Below, one piece after another: positions 28,904 to 39,270 of a stretch of 64,000 bases of DNA. The stretch spans positions 384,501-448,500 of the forward strand of contig CANJKZ010000783.1 in the NCBI GenBank assembly GCA_947471745.1. Reading direction: 5' to 3'. Under the pieces are notes generated by a model. It was not told the DNA's origin. It did no database searches and saw nothing but the letters and a program-made list of their open reading frames with translations. The translations under genes and the position numbers were made by a program. Source of the stretch: Closterium sp. Naga37s-1. Its lineage: Eukaryota; Streptophyta; Zygnematophyceae; Desmidiales; Closteriaceae. The stretch's first letter is position 1. Each line of letters begins with the position of its first letter.

Positions 28904-29391
28904 ATCGCAGCCGTCCAGTGTCGTCGCGAGGAAATTTTTGTTGAAGCCAAAATCGTCGCCGCATTCGATCCTGATCGTCCGTGTTTTCCCGTTATCGCCA
29001 GAGGCGTCCCATCCACGAGGCGGGCGTCAATTTCGGGCAGACACATGTCAAGTTGCAGCTTGCATTTTTTTGCGCTCGCCGAGTTGAAGAGGCTATGGCT
29101 GGCCCCTCCATCGACGAACATTTTCAAGTTATTTTTTAACACCTTGCCAGCGACCAGCACAGGGTGATCCACATGATTATCCCCGTTATTCGGCCGAGTG
29201 CGATCGATTGCATGAATCGGAACCACTACTCGGTGGGGATGGTGGGGTTCGGGCGACGGAGCACAGTCAGTAAAGGGCCCGCTAATTACGGACTCTTCCC
29301 ATTTCCATGCTCCTTCTTGTCGTTCCCCGTCAGCGGCGTTTTCTCGTGGCAGTCTTTCGTGTAGTGACCCGTCTTCCCATACCGGTAACAC
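28813..29391 (-). pseudogene. element A copy 2 protease region
   Basis: One continuous frame of 192 codons where copy 1 is shifted. Carries FVDGGASHSLF: the D-S/T-G triad is D-G-G as in copy 1. After a spacer the RT frame begins by overlap. Confidence 0.8.
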
Positions 29392-30454
29392 GGTCCCTTA
29401 GTAGGGCGGTCGGGTGTATGGACGGTGTTGGTCGTGGCCCGATGGGTCTGGCCACGAAAGCGGTTTCCATCCCTGGAAGCTGCTCTCGCATACTGCATCA
29501 GCACATCTGTTGACTCCGCCAGCCGTACTGCTTCAAGAAATGATGTCGGGCGGCCCCTGCGAACCTCGTACTGTATCTCGTATTTGAGGCCGCTGATATA
29601 TTTATCCAACCGCTCTGCTTCCGACATGTCATCAACTTGGTTGGCGAGGCCTATAAATGACGTCGTGTAGTCTTGAACAGAAGCCATCTGCGACCATGCA
29701 CGCAGCTTCATGCGAGCTTGCTCCGAGGCGGATACGTGCTCGAAGCGATCTCGTAAGCACTCCTTCCACGTGCGTATCGTGGTCACTCCGAAGATTGATT
29801 GTGCCACATGATTAGTCACTGTTGAGGTCCCGTCTGCCGCATGCGTCATACCTGTCGGCGTCCCCGTTTCAAAGGTTCGGAGCCACCATTCAAGCGCTGC
29901 ACCTCAAAGAAGCGAAACCACGCAATTAATGCGAGTGGCATTGTCATTAACTCCTGCTGCAGTGAAGAAGACTTCGACCCCGAACAGCCACCCCTTTACT
30001 GTAACCGTCTTGTCTGTAGGATTAAACGGGGCGGGTTGATGGGTTTTATCTTGATCGTCGTTACTGCAGCTGGTGCTGCTGCCGCTCGCTGCCTGTCTTC
30101 CTCTTCGAAGTCACGTGTGAGCGCGTCCAAGGGATTGCTCACCGTTTGACTGTTGCCCTCGCCTTCATCATCTGGCGAGACCTGACACGCTTCACCTCGC
30201 GTCTGGCGCAGCTCGGCGTTTTCTTCACGCAGTGTTGTAACTTCCGCCATTAATGACTTCATGCCCTCCTACATCTCTGCCATTTGCGCCATCAACCTGT
30301 TAACCGCCTCCTGATCCATGTGCCTAGCGCTACGTCGGGTGGGCAATCGGGTATCCGTGGCCTTCAGGCAAGTGAAAAGACGAACTATCGGAGTCGGGCA
30401 GGATTGAATTAACAATCCCTGCGCCAACCGTCGTGTAGTTACTAAACCAGCCAC
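29286..30454 (-). pseudogene. element A copy 2 gag
   Basis: Capsid part (30,020-29,350) with INCVVSLL, an in-frame stop, GAALEWWLRTFETGTPTG and TWKECLRDRFEHVS. The knuckle reads CYRYGKTGHYTKDC: the second metal-binding Cys is Tyr. The N-terminal coiled-coil segment (30262-29996) and start (30454-30269) are separated by a TAG and a frameshift. Confidence 0.8.
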
Positions 30455-30504
30455 ACCCGTGCCACCGAACTACCCTCGGAAAAGTGGGGTCAACTAGGAA
30501 AGTA

Positions 30505-30516
30505 GCTCTGATACCA
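30505..30516 (-). promoter_or_regulatory. primer binding site of element A copy 2
   Basis: Minus strand TGGTATCAGAGC, two bases from the LTR end; initiator-Met tRNA. Confidence 0.9.
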
Positions 30517-30518
30517 GG

Positions 30519-30797
30519 TGTTATTAGTTATAAAAGAGAGTGCGCAGGTAAACGAATAACGAGACTGTGATTGAATGATCTGAGAATACAATGAAGGCAC
30601 AGACTAATGTAGGGACTAGCCTAGCTAGGAGGGAACCTCGGACGAGCGAGGTTGGGTGCAGGTTTGGCGATGGGAACATGCCGAAGGCGACGCGAGGAGC
30701 CTCGGCAGCGTTGAAAATGGCCGAACGTGAAAGTCCGAAAATCGGGCTGTACGCGAAGCAGTCAAACTCGATAAGGAATTCGGGAAAATTCCTTACA
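30519..30797 (-). repeat. 5' LTR of element A copy 2
   Basis: 279 bp; followed by ATATTAGTCGGTGGT, identical to the flank of copy 1. Confidence 0.9.
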
Positions 30798-31738
30798 ATA
30801 TTAGTCGGTGGTTTGAAATGTTACTTCTATTGTACCAAAATGAGATGCTGTATACATTACCAAGCATGTAAATATAAATGGTATCCTTGGTGACAATAGG
30901 CACATACCAAATAACTCTTCTCATAGTCTTTCAACAATATGTGGAAATGATAGTTTTGATCCTTAAATATATGTAAACATAGAAATATTCATGCTCGTTA
31001 CTGTTTTTTTCTGGATTTTCTATTACTTGGTTGAAAGCAGGGCTGACGCTATCATACTAAATAGTCTGATTAGTCTGACCAATCAGACCATTGAGCTTGT
31101 GGAACATGGATTTGCAGAATAATCAATAATTCATCCCAGAGGTCCTCAGTGTTATTGTTTGTAGGCCCAGGCCCCTGATATAGTGTAATAGGCATCAAAC
31201 TTAGTCGTTTCCGGAGTCTGGCTCTACATAGTATACAATCTGTGGTCCCTGTATGCCGGTCTATCGGGAGGAAGCTTTCCCGAAATTTCCAAAAAATACC
31301 CCCCACCCCCCCCCCCCCCCCCCAACTTTCCCACGCGTAATCATTTCCCCACCCCCCGTGGTTGTCTTCTTGTTCGCGTGGGCAGGAAACCACGTAATGT
31401 TGACAAAATCTGTTGGTGCACTGTGCACAGCAAGGCAGCAAGGTGCGGCGTGCTGCGGCCAGCATGCCAAGTTTGATGATGACTCTACAGCCACGCGCAC
31501 CGCACCACCCTTACGTAATGTGATGGGTCGATCGCGATTGGTGGCATGGCGCAACAGCTATGTGTGGTGGCATTGTGGCAGATGAATTTGACCTTGAATC
31601 CAAAGCCCGATTCATTCTGCAAACCCCACCTCACTCCGTGAGCCATTTTCGTGGCGTCGCGGCTTTCGTTCCGTCTGATGCAGCTGGTTCTTTCCAGCTG
31701 AAGAGGGTCCCCCATTTTCACTTGTTGCTTTCATTCGT
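30798..31738. other. AT-richer spacer with a C run, upstream of the hAT gene
   Basis: No gene recognised. AT-rich to about 31200, then a C tract (31298-31322). It presumably holds the hAT promoter and 5' end, but no terminal inverted repeat with a partner was found. Confidence 0.5.
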
Positions 31739-31768
31739 GTGCATTCAGTTTCATCCTTCTCTCTCGCC

Positions 31769-34700
31769 ATGGCGTCCTTATCTCCCGCGGAGGACTTGCC
31801 TGAGACCGTCCCGGAAAAGCCTCCAGATCGTAGGGTTAGCGGCCTAGATTTCCTTCGACCGAGCATAGCTTCAGTCACTCCAGAACCTCTAGTTACCGCT
31901 GCTGTTGTTAATACCGACGAGTTACCGTCGTCCAGCAAGGATCCACAACCGGCCCCCAACCCCGCGCCTGCTCCAGCGCCGTTCACTCTCCCTCCCGCCA
32001 TCGCGTCGTCTAGCAAGGGGCCGCAACCTCCTCCCAATCTTGCGCCTGCTCCAGCGCTGTTTACTCTCCCACCCGCCATCCCCTCGTTTAGTAAAGCGCC
32101 TCCCTCTGCAGTTGGTAGCAGCGGCTGCAATGATGCCGCTCCCGCGTCTGAGGGTCGTACAGCTAAGAAGGCGCGCACTGTCTTACTCCGCGGGAAGTTT
32201 CAGCAGAGCACATTGACCTTCGGCAGTGTGCGCGTGCCACCACCAAGTGCTCCAGAAGACTCTGAGCCCGAACCAGAGGAACTAGAGGAGATACCTGCAA
32301 GTGCGGACACCAACTCCCCCGTTCTGTCCAAGGCTGAGTTAATGGAGCAGAAGTACATAGAGGCAAGTGTTAAGTATAACACCCAGTGGTTGCCCAAATT
32401 CCTGTGGCTGCTCTTGGTTCGCGCTAAAGACGGTGGTCCCAGTGTAAAGTACAGCTTGCGTCTCTCTTTCGGCAAGGAGACAACCAAGTACTCAGGTCCA
32501 GGCGACGGCGGGCGAGATCTGCAGACGCAGACGATGCGCATCCACGAGTACACGACGGTCCACAAAGAGGCGATGCAGCGTCAGGCAGAGATTGCGGAGA
32601 CGATTTCGAACGGCCAGACGAAAATTGATCGCTTCATCAACGCGGACGTTGAGGGTCGGCGGGCGATCCGGCTGATGAGGTCGGTGCAGTTTCTTTGCCA
32701 AGAGGACGCGCCCATCAGGATGTTCCCGAAGCTCATGAGGCATCTCGCTGAGCAGGACACCCCCGACATCCTGAAGCAAGCCTACGGGGTGTACCTCACG
32801 AGGTGGGTCAAGTACGGTTTCAATTTTGGTACCGTGATTTACGTCTCTTTCAAGACTAACGTCCTGGTTCTTCGTACCCATTGCAGATACGGTTTCCAAC
32901 AGATGGTGCACTGCCTGAGCACCTGGTTGACTCAAACGCAGATGGAGCACATCGCCTCGTCGCCCTTCCTTGGTTTGAGCACAGACGAGAGCACCGACCG
33001 GACTCGCGGGAAGCACATGATTGTGTACATCACGTTCTTGCGCAATCGTCGAGTCGTAACTGAATATCTCACCCTTCTTACTGTCGAGTGGTGTGATGCA
33101 GCTTCTCTCTTGTCGGTGCTCCTGAACCACCTGCACACCGCCAACATTGACATCAACCGAGTGGTGGGCATCAGCACGGACGGCGCGTCTGTAATGATTG
33201 GATGCGACAACGGACTCGTGACAAGGCTGCAGGAGCATGTGCCGCATCTGGTGTCAACACACTGCATCGCACACAGGTGATGCAATCCTTTATGGCACTA
33301 TCATCTCGCTTCATTTACCGCTTGTCACGAAGACCCCGACGGATGCTAATAATGTGTTTCTCGGAATTACAGGGAGGCATGGGCGGTGAAGGACGCGGCC
33401 ACGGCTAATCTGGACCTTGCGATGGTGGACAGCGTGGTGCGCACTCTTGCTGAACGCCTTGGCGCCTCAAGCCACCGGAGCTAGCGCTTCAAGTACCTGC
33501 AGCGCGTCATATACAACACGAACCTTGAGGTCCAGGGCATCCACAGTGTGCGCTGGCTCTCCCGGGGCGACGCGGTGAACCGTCTGTGCAAGGTGCTGGG
33601 CGCGGCGATTGTTCTCTTCCACGAGAAGGAGCACGGCTTGTACGAGACGGTGACATCGTACAAGTTCCAATTCTGCCTCTTCTTCCTCACTGACATCCTC
33701 GGCGACCTGAACAATCTCAACCGTTCGTTTCAGAAGCGGCAGGTGAGTCAGCGGTGTATGGTTGGCTATGTATTTCGTATAATCCTATCCTAATTTACTC
33801 TCGTTGTTGTGGGCAGGTCGATGTTACTGAGGTGGCAAAGATCGTGGAGTCCATCACTGCCGACCTCGAGCACAGGTACCTTGACAAGAAGGCGGACTTC
33901 GGTGGTTCCGGCAACGGATGGCTGCCAAAATTCCTGGCGCTGTATGGCAAGAAGTCGGGGCAGACGGTCCGAGTGCGTGGCGCGGATTCGGAGGGCCGCC
34001 CTGTGAACCACTCGTACATCCTACACGAGAGGAAGCTCAAGGACCATAACTACAAGAGAGGCTACAAGGCGTGCGTGAAGCTGTGTCGCAAGTTCGCGAC
34101 GGACGTCGTCGATCGTCTCCTATTTCGCCTGGACGACCTGCGCGGGATGGGTCCAACAAAGCTGTTTCGCGCGTCTAAGTGGCCCAAGAGCAAGCACGCA
34201 CGAGACTGCAAGTGCCAGGACTGGCTGACTAGCTGCAGCGCTCTGTTCAAGAACAAGCTGCCGGGGTTTGATCACAAGAAAGCGCCGCAGGAGCTGGCAA
34301 CCTGGTGCCCAATCATGGAGTCTCACCACGAGGAGGATTCATTCGCGCAGGGACTGGCGAACTTCATGGGGAGCGGCGACGCCAAGAGGTAGGTCGACCT
34401 CGTCTTCGTGTGCCACATAAATGTCTCTAATCTAATGCTTCTGGAAAACTGCTGCTCCTTGTTTTTGGCAGGCGCTGGCCCAACCTGTTGATGATGTGGC
34501 AGGCGCTGGCAGTCCTGCCACTGTCCACTGTGGAGTGCGAGCGGGGGTTCTCACGCCAGAACGTGATCAAGTCGTAGATCCGTGGGTCTCTCTGCAACGC
34601 GCAGCTCGCGGAGCTGATGCAGATCTTGCTGCTGCAGTATGAGATGGACTGGCCTGGGGTGCTCGATACCTGGAGGAGCCTCAAGAAGAGGCACCCCACA

Positions 34701-34903
34701 CAGAGCGTTCTGTTCCCATCTAACGATTGCAAGCGTAAGGAGAAGGGACCGGAGGAGGAAGAGGAGGAACCCAGGGAGCCGGCGGGCGAGGAGGAGTTCG
34801 CGGAGTCAGACGAAGATCGTGACGACTACCTGGAGATGGATCAGGAGATTGAGCAGTCGCCGCCCCAAGATTACTCAAAGGAAGAAGATAACCCGTTTCT
34901 CTT
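31769..34903 (+). pseudogene. hAT-family transposase (ZNF862-like), four exons
   Basis: Exons 31769-33276, 33373-33742, 33817-34388 and 34472-34903, all with GT-AG introns. The start is the ATG in CCATGGCG (31769); an in-frame ATG lies 10 codons upstream. Residues about 1-190 are Pro/Ser-rich; then a degenerate BED/TTF-type region (MRIHEYTTVHKEA) without the cysteines; then RNase H-fold blocks LGLSTDESTDRTRGKHM and ISTDGASVMIGCDNG..THCIAHR; exon 2 has VRWLSRGDAVNRL and FLTDILGDLNNLN; exon 4 has the C-terminal dimerisation motif PLSTVECERGFSRQN. Two in-frame TAG stops (33481-33483 and about 34575) break it. The last codons before the eventual stop at 34970 come from the gypsy E LTR, so the natural C-terminus is missing. 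It cut and pasted DNA when intact. Confidence 0.88.
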
Positions 34904-35255
34904 GGATAGCAAGGATACGAAATGCACAACAATCACAAACCTGTGTTTGATGTTTATTGGTTGTGTTTGAAGTGAGCGGCGGAAATGTTGTCGACTCACT
35001 CTTGGGGCTATGTTCTGATTGGTGGAATAAGGTCTGGGTTGCACTTACGTGGGAAGTGTTTGATCCAACTTGAACCAATTACGTGGGTTCAATTCAGTAG
35101 CAATTTTGATTGGTTGGTTTCCCAATCAATCCACAATTCCCCGCAAGTCTCGCTTCTTCTCCCTCTATTCTCAACCAATCAGATTTCCCCCCAAATCCCC
35201 CTCTCAGCTAATTCGACGTATCGAGACCAGGTGGGGGTTGGGTCCGAATGTTACA
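34904..35255 (-). repeat. 3' LTR of gypsy E, truncated by the hAT fragment
   Basis: Matches 48583-48929 (the first half of the LTR in element orientation, starting TGTAAC). Homology stops abruptly at about 34904, where hAT exon 4 begins, so roughly 320 bp of the LTR is gone. Confidence 0.85.
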
Positions 35256-35395
35256 CTCCTCCCCCCCCAGCTGGCAACGTCCTCGTTGCCGTGGGGTGCT
35301 TCTTAGGACGAGTGCTACGAGCACGACGAACCACATTACGACCAGGGTCAACACCATCCGCTGGTCGTGGGAGTGCTCGCTGAGCCAGGTCTTCC
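35256..35395 (-). pseudogene. gypsy E 3' end: pol C-terminus and polypurine tract
   Basis: Minus strand continues pol after the chromodomain (Arg-rich VVRRARSTRPKKHP) and ends at a purine tract TGGGGGGGGAGGAG before the LTR. Separated from the rest of pol by copia D. Confidence 0.8.
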
Positions 35396-35529
35396 TGTCA
35401 AAGTATATATTTGCTATATATATTTAGGCTGTAGTGGGGTAGCCAATATTGGGTACAGCCCCTTTTAGGGTTTCATACTTGTACCCAACCCTTTCATAGT
35501 TCATTCATTCCTGCTACTAGATTCTGACA
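35396..35529 (+). repeat. 5' LTR of copia D
   Basis: 134 bp, TGTCAAAG to TTCTGACA, with a TATATATTT box within the first 30 bases. Confidence 0.93.
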
Positions 35530-35541
35530 TGGTTTCAGAGC
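35530..35541 (+). promoter_or_regulatory. primer binding site of copia D
   Basis: TGGTTTCAGAGC, one mismatch to the initiator-Met site, directly abutting the LTR. Confidence 0.88.
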
Positions 35542-36800
35542 ACTAGGTCCGTAGGACCGTTTTTTTTCGGGCCCACCTACCGTTGCGGTTACCGCGCTAC
35601 CCCACGTGTTGTCCTGCGCCTGCCTGCCTGCCCTGCCTTGTGACGTGCTGCGCTGCGCGCGCCGTCCTGCAGCCCTCGCGCTGCCTCCTGCTGCCCTAGG
35701 CCAGCGCGCCGCCCTTGCAGGCTCGTAAGGCCCACACGCCGCCTCTACAGGCCCGTCAGGCCCACGAGCCGCCCCTGCAGGCCCGTCAGGCCCACGAGCC
35801 GCCCCTGCAGGCCCGTCAGGCCAGAACGCGGCCCCGCCCTGCCTCTGACGCGGCCGCGCCCAGCCTCTGACGCGGCCGCGCCCTGCCTTCGACGTGGCCG
35901 CGCCCTGCCTTCGACGCGACCGCGCCCTGCCTTCGACGCGGCCGCGCCCTGCAGCCATCGCGGCCGCGCCCAGCCTCTGACGCAGCCGCGCGCTGCCTTC
36001 GACGCGGCCGCGCCCTGCGTGCTGCAGCCCCGCGCGTCGTGCTGCAGCCTCACGCGTCGTGCTGCAGCCCCGCGCGTCACGTCAGCTGCCCGCACGTCGC
36101 GCTACTGCCCCGCGCGCCGCGGCTGCCGTCCTCGCGCAGCCCGCGGCGACTTCGCGCGCCGCGCCTGCAGCTCGCGTTGCGCACTGCAGGCCCGCGCGCC
36201 GCGGCTGCCCCTGTACCAGCTACGCCGCCCCTGGTGCAGCCGCCCCTGGACCCTCGAGCAGCCGCCCCTGGACCCTCGAGCAGCCGCCCCTGGACCCAGA
36301 GGAGCCGCCCCTGGCCCCTGAAGCAGCCGCCCCTGATGCAGCCGCCCCTGGACCCTCGAGCAGCCGCCCCTGGACCCAGAGCAGCCGCCCCTGGCCCCTG
36401 AAGCAGCCGCCCCTGGTGCAGCCGCCCCCGGACCTTAGAGCAGCTGCCCCTGGACCCAGAACAGCCGCCCCTGGCCCTTGCAGCAGCCGCCCCTGGTGCA
36501 GCCGCCCCTGGACCCTCGAGCAGCCGCCCCTGGACCCACGACGCCGCCCCTGGACCCCGTGCAGCCGCCCGCCGAGCGCCGGCCCTGCTCACCCGGCGAG
36601 CGCCTGCTCTTCCCGCCACTGGTGAGCACCTGCCTTGTTAGCGCGCTGCCGCGCCATCTGCCTGCCTGCCTGCCTGCCAGCCTGCCTGCCTGTCTGCCTG
36701 CCTGCCTGCCTGCGTGCCGCGCCTGCCTTTCCCGTGCTGCTACTTCTGTTACTACTCCTAGGCTACTGCTACTGCTACTGCTGCTACTGGCGGTGGCCAG
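35542..36800 (+). repeat. repetitive GC-rich leader of copia D
   Basis: Tandem blocks: about 21-bp GACGCGGCCGCGCCCTGCCT (35,820-36,020), 22-bp AGCCGCCCCTGGACCCTCGAGC (36,236-36,560), and a TGCC repeat (36,658-36,715). Long frames here are composition artefacts. Confidence 0.8.
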
Positions 36801-37340
36801 ATGCAGCTCCAGCGATGTCCGCGCGAGTCTCTCACGCCCCAGCAGCTTCGTGAGTGGTACGCTAGTTGGGGTTGTGGTGGTAGCCGTCGTAGCTGTCGCC
36901 CTGGAGCTGGTTAGTTGGGAGCATCTGGCGGTGGCCAGCTGCAGCTGCAGCGGCGTCCACGCAAGACACTTACGTCCCAGCAGCTTCACGAGTGGTACGC
37001 TAAGAGTAGAGGGTCTTTGAGTACCGTTCGCTGCCCGTACGTCATTCGCACAGGTGATCGGACGGGTCAGGCTTGCCCGTCACACCTAGTCCCGCTTCTT
37101 TGCCCGTCTGAGCGACGCCTGGCGTATCGAGTTTGGCGACGAGGCTGAGCTCCCCGACTGGGTGGAGCTGCTTGGGCAGAGGGTAGATATATTTGCTCTT
37201 GACTATGATGCTATTCTCACTGCCATGTATGCATTGCCTACTAGTGCTGACCGTGCCTGTTACTCGTGCGTACCGTCTGACCCAGGTATAGAGCCTGCTG
37301 CTCTTGGTGCTGGTGAGGCTGCTGCTCTAGGTGCTAGTGC
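36801..37340 (+). pseudogene. copia D gag (short, damaged)
   Basis: From ATG 36801: LTPQQLREWYASWG, a TAG near 36911, then LTSQQLHEWYAKSRG, then CPYVIRTGDRTGQAC. The rest of the Cys-X13-Cys motif is destroyed by a small deletion and shift near 37071; F keeps it. The frame resumes in VDIFALDYDAILTAMYALPT. Confidence 0.7.
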
Positions 37341-39243
37341 GTCTCCTCCTCTGGGTACTGGTGAGGCTGCTGCTCCAGGTGCTGGTGAGTCTGCTCTCTC
37401 TGGTACTGCGCCTGCTGAGGCCTTGTACACCTTCACACTTGACTCAGGTGCTTCCCGCTCCTTCTTTCGCGACAGCACCACCCTCACGCCGCTCAGCCGG
37501 CCGGTTCCAGTCTCCCTGGCAGACCCCTTTGGGGGTCCAGTCCTTGCGCACTCCTCCACGGTCCTGCCGTGTCCGGCAGTCCCGTCTGGCTCCCTGTCTG
37601 GTCTTCACCTCCCCTCGTTCTCTACGAACTTGGTGAGTGGTGCTGACCTCCAGGACCAGTGGGTTGACCAGTTCACTCCTGGAGGTCAGCGCGTGACCCA
37701 CTGTACGTGCTCCCGGACTGGCCGGCACCTGGCCACGTTAACCCGTGCGCCTGGCTCGAGTTTGTACACACTGACTACTTTGTCCCCTCAGGTCGCTGCG
37801 TCTGCGTCTGTGTCAGGTCACCTAGCGCCCCCCTGCTCGTGTCGCGCTTTGTCGCACCAGACCCTCCTTTGGCACCACTGCCCTGGTCACCCCTCGATGC
37901 AGCACCTTCGTAGCATGCACCGCCGTGTCCTTGTTTCTGGTCTTCCCAGGGTTCTACCTCCCCTCCCACCCTTGCCGGCTCCTCCCTGTCTTCCCTGTGT
38001 GGAGGGGCGGCAGCGCGCCGCTCCTCACTCCTCTTCGTTCCCTCCCACAGAGGCTCCCCTGCAGATTCTCCACCTGAACCTGTGGGGCCCAGCCCGCGTC
38101 CGTGGACAGGGCCACGAGCGGTACTTCCTGCTGGTCGTCGACGACTACACGCGTTACACCACGGTCTTCCCCTTGCAGCGCAAGGGGGATGTCCCTGATG
38201 TTTTGATCCCCTGGATCCGCGATGTTCGTCTCCAGCTCCGCGAGCGGTTCCAGTCGGACTTTCCTATCCTGCATCTGCACTCAAACAGAGGTGGTGAGTT
38301 CTCCTCCGACCTCTTGGCAGCCTTCTGTGCGGAGCACGGCATCCGCCAGACGTTCACGCTTCCGGACTCTCTGCAGCAGAATGGGGTTGCTGAGCGCCGC
38401 ATTGGCTTAGTCATGGAGGTCGCTCGTACCTCCATGATCCATGCGGCTGCCCCCCATTTTCTGTGGCCGTTTGCGGTCCGGTACGCCGCGCATCAGCTCA
38501 ACCTCTGGCCTCGTGTCTCCTTGCCGGAGACCTCGCCCACACTGCTGTGGACGGGGAAGGTTGGCGATGCGTCGCGTTTCTGGGTCTGGGGTGCTCGTGC
38601 CTTTGTCTGCAATACCACCGCGGACAAGCTCTCCGCCCGCGCTGTTCCCTGTGTCTTCCTTGGCTTTGTCCCTGACGCGCCTGGTTGGCAGTTTTACCAC
38701 CCCACCTCGCGCCGTGTCTTCCTTTCTCAGGACGTCACGTTCGACGAGTCGGTTCCCTTTTACCGTCTCTTCCCCTACCGCACTGCCCCTCTCCCCCCCC
38801 CGCCGCTCTTCCTCGCTCCAGGTGCTCCCCAGGTAGACCCCCTCCCCGCTCCCGGTCCTGCTCCTTCAGGTGTGTCTCAGGTAGACCCTCCTCCCTTGAC
38901 TGCGCCGGTTGAGGTCACTGATGACTCAGGTCCTGCTGAGGGTGGTCCTGCTCAGGGTGCTGCTTCTGGGGGTGCTGAGCCTGGAGGTGCAGAGCCAGGG
39001 GGTGCTGAGCCTGGGGGTGCGGAGCCTGGAGGTGCGGAGCCTGGGGGTGCGGAGACTGGAGGCGCTGAGCCTGGGTGTGGGGAGTCTGGGGGTGCTGTTC
39101 CTGGGCGTACTGAGTCTGGGGGTGCTGCACCTGGAGACGCTGAGGCGTCTGGTGAGCAGTCTCCCTGGAGCGGCCGTCTACGTAGTCGCTCCACTGGTGC
39201 CTCGCCGCTGCGCTCTCGTCGTCGAGTCCCTCTCTCTCCATAG
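37162..39243 (+). pseudogene. copia D protease and integrase, active-site Asp changed
   Basis: Protease FTLDSGASRSFF is normal. GAG-pre-integrase: WHHCPGHPSMQHL, then CLPCVEGR. In the core the first catalytic Asp is Asn (LHLNLWGP; F has LHMDVLGP, C has LHLDVWGP) and the second is Asn (LHSNRGGEF; F has LHSDRGGEF); the Glu of NGVAERRIGL remains. The C-terminus ends in Gly/Ala/Glu/Pro repeats (about 38,960-39,130) and a TAG at 39241-39243; downstream frame is the same. Confidence 0.9.
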
Positions 39244-39270
39244 CAGCTGAGTGAGTGGTACGCTAGCCGT

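Larger units (their letters stand above)
25513..30797 (-). mobile_element. Ty3/gypsy element A, copy 2 (full length)
   Basis: 5285 bp with both LTRs (280 and 279 bp), primer site, gag, protease, RT, RNase H, integrase with C-terminal chromodomain-like end, and polypurine tract. Flanks are ATATC (left) and ATATT (right), a one-mismatch target duplication. Interior is nearly identical to copy 1; its own damage includes a TGA in RNase H (27377) and a Cys-to-Tyr change in the gag zinc knuckle. Confidence 0.95.

Noticed and set aside
31038-31080. CAGGGCTGACGC as a possible hAT terminal inverted repeat
   Set aside because: No inverted partner is found to the right of the transposase, and no 8-bp target duplication could be paired.
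36019-36625. Overlapping 100-188 codon frames rich in Ala/Pro in copia D leader
   Set aside because: Same composition effect; true gag starts at 36801.
37260-37559. Antisense frames across copia pol (also 10309-10491 and 61503-61802)
   Set aside because: Complement of conserved protease and integrase coding; no independent evidence.
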